NCBI GenBank assembly: GCA_903932755.1
Contig: CAIZHL010000376.1
Location: 1-5,793 of the forward strand
DNA from: an uncultured beta proteobacterium
GTDB taxonomy: Bacteria; Pseudomonadota; Gammaproteobacteria; Burkholderiales; Rhodocyclaceae
Reading direction: 5' to 3'
DNA length: 5,793 nucleotides
The notes below the pieces were generated by a model. The model searched no databases. It saw only the letters and a list, made by a program, of their open reading frames with translations, and was not told the origin of the DNA. Shown one piece after another: positions 1 to 5,225 of the stretch; the first letter of the stretch is position 1, and each line of letters begins with the position of its first letter. The translations under genes and the position numbers were made by a program.

Positions 1-1
1 C

Positions 2-247
2 GCCGTATTTAATGGACTGTTCAACCGACTGGGCGACAAGGGCAGGGACTTCAACGACAAGCCCACCGCCGGCGAAACCCTGCTGCGCGTCAACCTGATG
101 CTGGATCTGGGCCAGACACTCGGGCTGCAAAAGAGGGTTTTCATGGCCGGCGTCGGCTATGAATACTGGAAAAACAAGTACGGGACCCCGCCCGGGACAG
201 GTACCCACACCAGGACGCCGACCGTCCATGTCGCGACACACTTCTAG
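2..247 (+). CDS. Outer-membrane channel protein, Tsx-like, C-terminal part (5' end outside window)
   Basis: The last 81 codons of a gene that begins upstream of the window; the frame ends at TAG 245-247. The visible residues alternate polar and hydrophobic as in transmembrane beta strands, and the chain ends in Phe (VATHF), the usual C-terminal signature for BAM-dependent outer-membrane barrels. The segments GETLLRVNLMLDLG and GVGYEYWKNKYG resemble the last strands of nucleoside-specific channel (Tsx/OmpK-like) proteins. By family knowledge such proteins are small diffusion pores. The next gene, an inner-membrane permease, starts only 2 nt downstream, so the pair may move the same solute across both membranes. 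The barrel assignment is stronger than the Tsx assignment, because only the C-terminal third or so is visible. Confidence 0.65.
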   Translation, partial: AVFNGLFNRLGDKGRDFNDKPTAGETLLRVNLMLDLGQTLGLQKRVFMAGVGYEYWKNKYGTPPGTGTHTRTPTVHVATHF

Positions 248-249
248 TC

Positions 250-1128
250 ATGGTGATCGACACATTGCTGCCGCTGGCGCTGGCGTTCATCATGTTCGCG
301 CTGGGCCTGACGCTGGTGGTCGCTGATTTCAAGCGCGTGTTCACGCGACCCAGGGCCATGCTGATCGGCGTTGCCGGGCAGATGCTGGTGGTCCCGCTGT
401 TCGCGTTCGCGATATCCCTGGCCTGGCGCCTGCCGCCCGACATGGCTGTCGGGCTGATGATTCTTGCCGCCTGTCCGGGCGGCGTCAGTTCCGGTTTGCT
501 GACCCATCTGGCGCGCGGCGACACGGCCCTGTCGATCTCCCTCACCGCCGTGACCAGCATTGCTGCGGTCATGAGCGTGCCCTTTGTCGTCGATCTGTCC
601 ATGCGCCATTTCATGCAGACCGCGGTGAGTGTCGACTTCCCGCTGCTGAAGATGGTGCGCGGGGTGTTCCTGCTGACTACCGTTCCGGTCGTGCTGGGCA
701 TGAGCATAAAGGCCTGGCGCCCGGCGCTCGCGCTGCGCCTAGAGCGCCCGGCCGGGCGGCTGGCGACCGGCCTGTTCATCCTTATCGTGCTGGCTACGTT
801 TTTCAGCCAACGGCAGGTGCTGATGGAGAATCTTGCCAGCATCGGCCCGGCGGCGATGCTGCTGAATGCATCGGTGATAGCAGCGGGTCTTGGCCTTGCT
901 TTCGCAGCCGGCCTTGGGCGTCGCGACCGGATTGCGGTAGCCACGGAATGCGGCTTGCAGAACGCCGGCCTGGGAATCTTCATCGCCGCCAGCGTCATGC
1001 AGTCGCCGGCGATGACGGTGCCCAGCGTGGTCTATGCCCTGCTGATGAATGCCGGCGCGATCGGTTTCGTGTTCCTGATGCGCGGCATGGATGGCGACGG
1101 CGGCGCACGGGTAAAAGACGGCGGCTGA
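250..1128 (+). CDS. Bile acid:sodium symporter (BASS/SBF) family permease
   Basis: A 292-residue inner-membrane transporter of normal length for bacterial SBF-family proteins, with about nine to ten hydrophobic segments across residues 4-278. Two family signatures are visible: ACPGGVSS (74-81) followed by LLTHLARGDTALSISLTAV, and ECGLQNAG (233-240), the E-x-G-x-Q-N crossover motif that helps bind Na+ in structurally studied homologues. Residue 82, right after SS, is Gly where many relatives have Asn, which may alter a sodium site. Family members move organic anions with Na+; the substrate cannot be read from sequence. The ATG lies 2 nt after the preceding stop, with no good Shine-Dalgarno, so it is probably translationally coupled. 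Its stop overlaps the nosD start by one base (TGATG). The tail after residue 280 is short and hydrophilic. Confidence 0.88.
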   Translation: MVIDTLLPLALAFIMFALGLTLVVADFKRVFTRPRAMLIGVAGQMLVVPLFAFAISLAWRLPPDMAVGLMILAACPGGVSSGLLTHLARGDTALSISLTAVTSIAAVMSVPFVVDLSMRHFMQTAVSVDFPLLKMVRGVFLLTTVPVVLGMSIKAWRPALALRLERPAGRLATGLFILIVLATFFSQRQVLMENLASIGPAAMLLNASVIAAGLGLAFAAGLGRRDRIAVATECGLQNAGLGIFIAASVMQSPAMTVPSVVYALLMNAGAIGFVFLMRGMDGDGGARVKDGG

Positions 1129-2342
1129 TGAAGCCCCGGGCGTATTTCCTCGCGGCCCTGGCCGCGCCGGCGTTCGCGGCGACCTTGGCAGCGGCACCGG
1201 CTCCCCTGCAGCCCCTGCTCGATGCCACGCCACCCGGCGGCACGCTGCGCCTGGCGCCGGGCAGCTACGCCGGTCCGGCGACCATCAAGCGGCCGCTGAC
1301 GCTCGACGGCGGGCGCCAGGCCGTTATCATGGGCGACGGCAACAGCACGGTACTTTCGGTCGCAACCAATGGCGTCACCCTGCGCGGCCTGCGCGTCACC
1401 GGCAGCGGTGACTCGCACGATCGCGTTGACGCCGGCATCCTGCTCGAAGGCGACGACCATCGGGTCGAGGACAACGAGATCGACGACGTGCTGTTCGGCA
1501 TTCATCTCAAGCGCGTCAATCGCTCGCGCATCGCCGGCAATCGGGTCACCGGCAAGGCGCTGTCGCTGGCCATGCGCGGCGACGCGATCCGGCTCTGGTA
1601 CAGCCGGCACAATGTCATCGAGGGCAACCGATTCACCCGGGCGCGCGACCTGACCTTCGCCAATTCCGCCGACAACCGCATCGTCGGCAACCGCTTCAAG
1701 GACGGTCGCTACGGCATGCACGTGATCTTCTCGCCGCGGCTGCGAATCGAGAACAACCATCTTTCGGATACCGGCACCGGCATCGTCGTGCTGTATTCGC
1801 CCGAACTGGTGCTGCGCGGCAACCACGTCGCCCACGCGCTGACCGGTGGCGGTGGCGGCATCGTCTTCAAGGAAAGCCGCGACGCCCTGGTGGAAGACAA
1901 CCAGGTGCTGCATTGCTCGGTGGGCCTGCGCGTCGATGCGCCACCGGAATCCGCGGGCAAGCTCACGGTGAGCAATAATCGCTTCGCCCACAACATCGTC
2001 GGCCTGTTCTTCTATGGCGAAGAAGGCGGCCACCGCTTCTTCGACAACCGTTTCGAGAACAACCTCACTACCGTGGCGATCAGCGCGCCGGGCGCGGGTT
2101 CCGCCAACATCTGGCGCAGCAACTTCTGGGATGACTACCAGGGCTTCGACCGCAACGCTGACGGCATCGGCGACACGCCGCACGAGGTCTACCTGTTCGC
2201 CGACCGCATCTGGATGGAAACGCCCATGGCGAGCTTCTTCCGCAATTCGCCGGTGCTCGAGATGCTGGATTTCCTCGAACGACTGGCTCCGTTTTCCTCG
2301 CCGCATCTTGTCTTGCGCGACCCCGCGCCGCGCATGCGTTGA
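1128..2342 (+). CDS. nosD: NosD, periplasmic beta-helix protein of the nitrous-oxide-reductase maturation family
   Basis: A 404-residue secreted protein. Residues 1-23 form a Sec-type signal peptide. Residues about 50-320 are right-handed beta-helix repeats (carbohydrate-binding/sugar-hydrolase, CASH type), visible as repeated turns such as VEDNEID, IAGNRV, IEGNRF, IVGNRF, IENNHL, VEDNQV and VSNNRF. The C-terminal block is strongly NosD: NFWDDYQGFDRNADGIGDTP (332-351), then YLFADRIWMETP and LDFLERLAPFSSP. In nos operons NosD works with the ABC transporter NosFY in copper-site assembly of NosZ. None of nosF, nosY, nosL or nosZ is present here, so the client is uncertain. The ATG at 1128 was chosen because it starts the signal peptide and shares one base with the preceding stop. 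An upstream extension to 948 in the same frame is arginine-rich shadow sequence inside the permease gene. Confidence 0.92.
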   Translation: MKPRAYFLAALAAPAFAATLAAAPAPLQPLLDATPPGGTLRLAPGSYAGPATIKRPLTLDGGRQAVIMGDGNSTVLSVATNGVTLRGLRVTGSGDSHDRVDAGILLEGDDHRVEDNEIDDVLFGIHLKRVNRSRIAGNRVTGKALSLAMRGDAIRLWYSRHNVIEGNRFTRARDLTFANSADNRIVGNRFKDGRYGMHVIFSPRLRIENNHLSDTGTGIVVLYSPELVLRGNHVAHALTGGGGGIVFKESRDALVEDNQVLHCSVGLRVDAPPESAGKLTVSNNRFAHNIVGLFFYGEEGGHRFFDNRFENNLTTVAISAPGAGSANIWRSNFWDDYQGFDRNADGIGDTPHEVYLFADRIWMETPMASFFRNSPVLEMLDFLERLAPFSSPHLVLRDPAPRMR

Positions 2343-2345
2343 GCC

Positions 2346-2351
2346 TACAAT
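2346..2351 (+). promoter_or_regulatory. Weak -10-like hexamer TACAAT before the small secreted protein gene
   Basis: TACAAT differs at one position from the sigma-70 -10 consensus. It lies in the only real intergenic space of the + block (35 nt), giving an expected start near 2358 and a leader of about 20 nt. No matching -35 element is found 16-18 nt upstream; the nearest, TTGCGC at 2313-2318, is 27 nt away. It may be chance. Confidence 0.2.
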
Positions 2352-2366
2352 CGCAAACTGTCATTC

Positions 2367-2372
2367 AAGGAA
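2367..2372 (+). promoter_or_regulatory. Ribosome binding site AAGGAA that fixes the start at 2378
   Basis: AAGGAA lies 5 nt before ATG 2378. It is the clearest Shine-Dalgarno sequence in the + block, where the other genes appear to rely on coupling. It favours the ATG over the in-frame TTG at 2339, which overlaps the nosD stop and would put a non-signal-like extension ahead of the signal peptide. Confidence 0.7.
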
Positions 2373-2377
2373 CCTGC

Positions 2378-2725
2378 ATGAAGCCATATCGTCACTTTTT
2401 CCCTGTCCTCTTCGCGGTGTTGTCAGCGCCGACTTTTGCGGCCGATGCCGAAGCCGGACTGCTGGCGGTCAAGGCCCTCGGCGGCGTCAACGGCCAGGCG
2501 CTGGCCTGTGCCGAGACCAGGGTCGCCGCGCGTGCCAAGCAGCTGATGCTGGTCCATGCGCCGAAGACACAGCGTTTCGGCACCGCCTACGAGGAGGCCA
2601 CCCAGGAAGCCTTCCTCGCGCAGACGCGCGCGGGCGGCACCTGTCCTGATGCCGCGCAACTCACCGAGCGCCTCAACCAGTTGGCGCTGCAACTCGCCGA
2701 TTCCCTGCCCGTTGCGGCGAAGTGA
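2378..2725 (+). CDS. Small secreted two-cysteine protein of unknown function
   Basis: A 115-residue protein that I do not recognise as a named family. Residues 1-21 form a Sec signal peptide (MKPYRHFF, a hydrophobic core, then cleavage near APTFAA-DA). The mature part of about 94 residues looks largely helical, with three stretches roughly at 24-34, 41-82 and 92-111. It has just two cysteines, Cys44 in ALACAETR and Cys89 in GGTCPD, well placed for a single disulfide. There is no CxxCH, so it is not a c-type cytochrome, and there is no Met/His-rich copper motif. It has its own strong ribosome binding site, lies 35 nt after nosD, and its stop is 1 nt before the SCO gene. Export plus position suggests an accessory role to the SCO or flavoprotein neighbour in the periplasm; that is inference only. 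Confidence 0.8.
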   Translation: MKPYRHFFPVLFAVLSAPTFAADAEAGLLAVKALGGVNGQALACAETRVAARAKQLMLVHAPKTQRFGTAYEEATQEAFLAQTRAGGTCPDAAQLTERLNQLALQLADSLPVAAK

Positions 2726-2726
2726 C

Positions 2727-3344
2727 ATGAGGTGGCGGATGGCGGCCGTGCTGCTCGTCGCGTCGCTGTTCGTCGCCGGGGCCCCGGCGCTTGCCCAGCC
2801 GGTCACCGGTACCCGTCATGCTCCCGCGCCGGAGGATGCCGCGCCGCTCCTGCCGCGTTATCTTCTGACTGATCCGCAGGGCAGGGCGGTGACTATTGAT
2901 GATTTTCGCGGCCGCTACCAGCTCGTCACCTTCGGCTTCATCTCCTGTCCCGACGTCTGCCCGACTACGTTGCTGGAATTCAAGCAGGTGCTCGAACTCC
3001 TCGGCAGCGAGGCGAAACGCCTGCAGCCGATATTCATCACCGTCGATCCGGAACGCGATACCCGCGAGGTCCTGCGCGAATACACCGGCGCCTTCGATGC
3101 GCGCATCCTCGGCCTGACCGGTTCGCCCGAACTGGTGCGGCGGGCCGCGGACAGCTTTCGCATCCAATACGAGAAAGTGCGCGAGCCCGGCGCGAAAGCG
3201 GACAACTACACCATGAACCACACCGCCGGGATGGTCCTGCTGGACACGCAGGGCCGCTTCCTGGCGCGCTTCGCCTACGCCATGCCGGCCGCCGAGATCG
3301 CGCAGCGCATCCGCGCCGAGATGAGCGCCGGCGGCGGACGCTGA
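2727..3344 (+). CDS. SCO1/SenC family copper-binding thiol protein
   Basis: A 205-residue protein with an N-terminal signal sequence or membrane anchor (about 1-23) and a thioredoxin-like fold. The SCO signature is intact: CPDVC at 74-78 (CxxxC) inside FGFISCPDVCPTTL, and the distal His165 in YTMNHTAG, which together form the Cu(I)/Cu(II) site in characterised SCO proteins. TVDPERDT (105-112) is also typical. Family roles are copper delivery to the CuA site of cytochrome oxidase or thiol reduction of it; some SCO genes sit near nos genes, where CuA of NosZ is a plausible client. The start is ambiguous. ATG 2727 gives a positively charged n-region (MRWRM) and lies 1 nt after the previous stop. 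ATG 2739 gives a shorter signal but has GAGGTG at 2729-2734 ahead of it. I prefer 2727. Confidence 0.92.
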   Translation: MRWRMAAVLLVASLFVAGAPALAQPVTGTRHAPAPEDAAPLLPRYLLTDPQGRAVTIDDFRGRYQLVTFGFISCPDVCPTTLLEFKQVLELLGSEAKRLQPIFITVDPERDTREVLREYTGAFDARILGLTGSPELVRRAADSFRIQYEKVREPGAKADNYTMNHTAGMVLLDTQGRFLARFAYAMPAAEIAQRIRAEMSAGGGR

Positions 3345-3353
3345 GTCCGGCGC

Positions 3354-4646
3354 ATGATCAGCCGCCGCCGCTTTCTCGCTGCGGGCGCTGCGCTCGGTGC
3401 CGCCCGTTCCTTTGGCCAGTCCGTTCCCGATTTGCTGCCGGCCTCCGGCGGGCGTCGCGTCGTCATCGTCGGCGGCGGCTGGAGCGGATTGACGGCGGTC
3501 CGCCACTTGCGCCGGCTGGCGCCTGAACTCGAGGTAGTGCTGATCGACCGCGATGCGGTGTTCCGCTCGCTGCCGCTGTCCAACCAGTGGCTGGTCGAGC
3601 GTACGCCCGATGCCCTCGTGCAGCAGGACTACGCCACAGCCGGGCAGGCCTGGGGCTACCGGGCGATCCAGGCCGAGGTCACGGCCATCGACCGCGAACG
3701 GCGGCGCCTGCATACCGCACAGGGCGCGCTCGGCTACGACTGGCTGATTCTCGCCGCCGGCATCCGCCACGATTACAGTCCATGGCTGGGCGACGACGCG
3801 CGCGCCATCGACGCCACGCGCCGGCTCTACCCGGCCGGCTTCCTGGCCAGCGAACTCGATGCGCTGAAGCGCAAGCTGGCCGAATTCAAGGGCGGCGACC
3901 TGCTGATGACCATTCCGCCACCGCCTCTGCGCTGCCCGCCGGCGCCCTACGAGCGCGCGGTGATGATCGCCTGGCTGCTGAAGACGCGCCGCATCAAGGG
4001 CCGCCTGATCCTGGTCGATGCCGGCGGCGGCATGCAGCGCTTCAATCGCGTGTTCGCCGAGCGCTACAAGGAGCAGATCCTGCATCTGACCCACGCGCCG
4101 GTGAAATCCATCGATCCATTCAGGAAGACGCTGAGCACCGAGTTCGACGAACTGAAGTTCGACGATGCGATCATCATTGCGCCGCAGCAGGCGGCGGACC
4201 TGGTGTGGCAGGCGGGATTGATCGCGACCGATGCCGCGGGCAACCCCGACGGCTGGGCCGGCTTCGATCCGCTGCACCTGCATGCCATCGGCGACGAACG
4301 GGTGTTCCTCGTCGGCGACCTGCTGGGTCGGGCTTCGCCCCTGTTCGGGCACTACCCGAAGAGCGCGCACATGGCCAGCCAGCTCGGCCGCATCGCCGCC
4401 GCTGAAATCGCCGCCCGCTCACGCGGCAAGCTGCCGGAAATTGCGTTGCCGGAAAGCATTTGCCACGTCTATACCGACGTCGAACCACCGGAGATGATGC
4501 GCATTGACGCCCGGTACCGCCTGCGCGGCGATGGCCTGATCACCCAGGCCGTGCGCCAGCACGAAGACCCGCAGCCGCGCGGCGAGGACCGGCAGTGGGC
4601 GCAGGGGCTTTACAAGGAGATGCTGGCGCCGCTGGCGGCAAAGTAG
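3354..4646 (+). CDS. Tat-exported FAD-dependent oxidoreductase, flavocytochrome c sulfide dehydrogenase (FccB/SoxF)-like
   Basis: A 430-residue flavoprotein. SRRRFLAAGAALGAA at the N-terminus is a twin-arginine signal, implying export as a folded FAD protein. VVIVGGGWSG (36-45) is the ADP-binding Rossmann motif, with the acidic strand end at VVLID (61-65). LRCPPAPYERA (192-202) and VGDLLGR (320-326) match FccB-type proteins, and the region after 370 resembles the FCSD C-terminal flavin-binding domain. Cys194 and Cys370 are the only two cysteines. Their 176-residue spacing equals that of the redox-active pair Cys161/Cys337 in the Allochromatium enzyme (numbering from memory). The Cys that binds FAD covalently in that enzyme aligns with Leu73 (SLPLSN), so FAD is probably non-covalent here. 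No FccA cytochrome lies nearby. It starts 9 nt after the SCO gene. Sulfide or another thiol is a likely substrate, but this is unproven. Confidence 0.85.
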   Translation: MISRRRFLAAGAALGAARSFGQSVPDLLPASGGRRVVIVGGGWSGLTAVRHLRRLAPELEVVLIDRDAVFRSLPLSNQWLVERTPDALVQQDYATAGQAWGYRAIQAEVTAIDRERRRLHTAQGALGYDWLILAAGIRHDYSPWLGDDARAIDATRRLYPAGFLASELDALKRKLAEFKGGDLLMTIPPPPLRCPPAPYERAVMIAWLLKTRRIKGRLILVDAGGGMQRFNRVFAERYKEQILHLTHAPVKSIDPFRKTLSTEFDELKFDDAIIIAPQQAADLVWQAGLIATDAAGNPDGWAGFDPLHLHAIGDERVFLVGDLLGRASPLFGHYPKSAHMASQLGRIAAAEIAARSRGKLPEIALPESICHVYTDVEPPEMMRIDARYRLRGDGLITQAVRQHEDPQPRGEDRQWAQGLYKEMLAPLAAK

Positions 4647-4649
4647 CTT

Positions 4650-5225
4650 TTAGTGACGGGCAAAGACGGAGGCCTTGCCGTCCGGTCCGACCAGCAGCGT
4701 GTTGTAGGCCTCACGCCGGACTTCGCGTTCCTGACTGGCGTTGTCGAGGATGGTGCAGGCGGTTTCGCAGAAGGGATTGGAGACTTCCCTTCCCGGCGCG
4801 CCGCGCGGCAGGCCGGGCACGGCGAGACCGCGGGCACGCGGTTTTTCCCTGAGCAGCAGTTTGATGTCCTCGGCCGGGACGTGGCCCTCGACGAAGTAGT
4901 TGCCGACCTTGGCGGTATGCACGGATTCGAGTTCCGCCGGCACGTTGAGCCAGCGCTTGAGTTTGGGCATGTTGGCAATCAGTGTTTCCTCGATGCTGAC
5001 TTCGAAGCCGGCCTTGCGCAGGTGGTCGGCCCAGTCGATGCAGGCCAGGCAGGGACTGGGCGCATAGACGACGACGGGTGGCAGGATATCTTCCGCGGCG
5101 GCAGGCGCGCCGCAGACCGCCGCCGCAAGCAGCAGTAGCGCGACGCGGACCGGTTTAGTTACGGCCGCTGCGCTTAACGCCGACAAATCCAGCGTTAGCC
5201 TCCACTGAAACTTCGCTTTCAGCAC
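4650..5225 (-). CDS. Secreted DUF411-family protein with altered cysteine motifs
   Basis: A 191-residue frame from GTG 5225. A signal peptide (core VALLLLAAAVCGA, cleavage near residue 44) leads into a DUF411 domain: VVVYAPSPCLAC (51-62), WADHLRKAGFEV (65-76), VHTAKVGNYFVEGHVPAEDI (102-121), GLAVPGLPRGAPG (133-145) and the closing YNTLLVGPDGKASVFARH. DUF411 proteins are small periplasmic, thioredoxin-like and often linked to copper or metal resistance loci. Here the usual CGCC is CLAC (59-62) and the usual SCHTA is SVHTA (101-105). An extra C-terminal pair, Cys153 and Cys157 (CETAC), lies in an insertion before the final strand. The start is uncertain: GTG 5225 overlaps the upstream stop by 7 nt, whereas TGGAGG at 5199-5204 could serve a TTG at 5186. 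Its 3' end faces the flavoprotein gene 3 nt away. Confidence 0.82.
   Translation of the reverse strand: MLKAKFQWRLTLDLSALSAAAVTKPVRVALLLLAAAVCGAPAAAEDILPPVVVYAPSPCLACIDWADHLRKAGFEVSIEETLIANMPKLKRWLNVPAELESVHTAKVGNYFVEGHVPAEDIKLLLREKPRARGLAVPGLPRGAPGREVSNPFCETACTILDNASQEREVRREAYNTLLVGPDGKASVFARH
5172..5204 (-). promoter_or_regulatory. Possible ribosome binding site plus small hairpin inside the DUF411 5' region
   Basis: On the - strand TGGAGG (5204-5199) is followed at once by a small inverted repeat: GCTAACGC (5199-5192) pairing with GCGTTAAGC (5180-5172), six perfect pairs plus two beyond a bulged base, with an 11-nt loop. The loop holds a candidate TTG start (5186-5184), 12 nt after the GGAGG. 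It could modulate translation of the DUF411 gene if the true start is internal. The short stem means it may be chance. Confidence 0.25.

Noticed and set aside
141..998. 285-residue open frame on the - strand
   Set aside because: It is antisense to the permease and Tsx-like genes, with Arg/Ser/Ala-rich composition and no recognisable motif.
948..1127. 60-residue N-terminal extension of NosD in the same frame
   Set aside because: It lies wholly inside the permease gene, is arginine-rich shadow sequence, and would bury the clear signal peptide that begins at ATG 1128.
1032..2306. 424-residue open frame on the - strand
   Set aside because: It is antisense to nosD; its repeats in Val/Asp/Ala simply mirror the NosD beta-helix codons.
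2339..2377. Upstream TTG start for the small secreted protein
   Set aside because: It overlaps the nosD stop, adds residues ahead of a signal peptide, and ignores the AAGGAA site 5 nt before ATG 2378.
2556..2726. Longer start for the SCO gene
   Set aside because: The extension is out-of-frame reading of the small protein gene, rich in Arg and Pro, with no relation to SCO N-termini.
2673..4370. 565-residue open frame on the - strand
   Set aside because: It is antisense to the SCO and flavoprotein genes, which have strong motifs. Its composition (Arg, Gln, Ala, Gly, with no domain) is typical of GC-rich shadow frames.
4640..4665. Bidirectional terminator between the convergent genes
   Set aside because: The gap is 3 nt, and I found no GC-rich stem followed by a T-run on either strand.
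4653..5138. 161-residue open frame on the + strand after the flavoprotein
   Set aside because: It is antisense to the DUF411 gene, which has clear family motifs; there is no signal or domain in the + reading.
1128..5225. A c-type cytochrome partner (CxxCH) for the flavoprotein or NosD
   Set aside because: No CxxCH motif occurs in any of the accepted proteins; the CLAC in the DUF411 protein is followed by Ile, not His.
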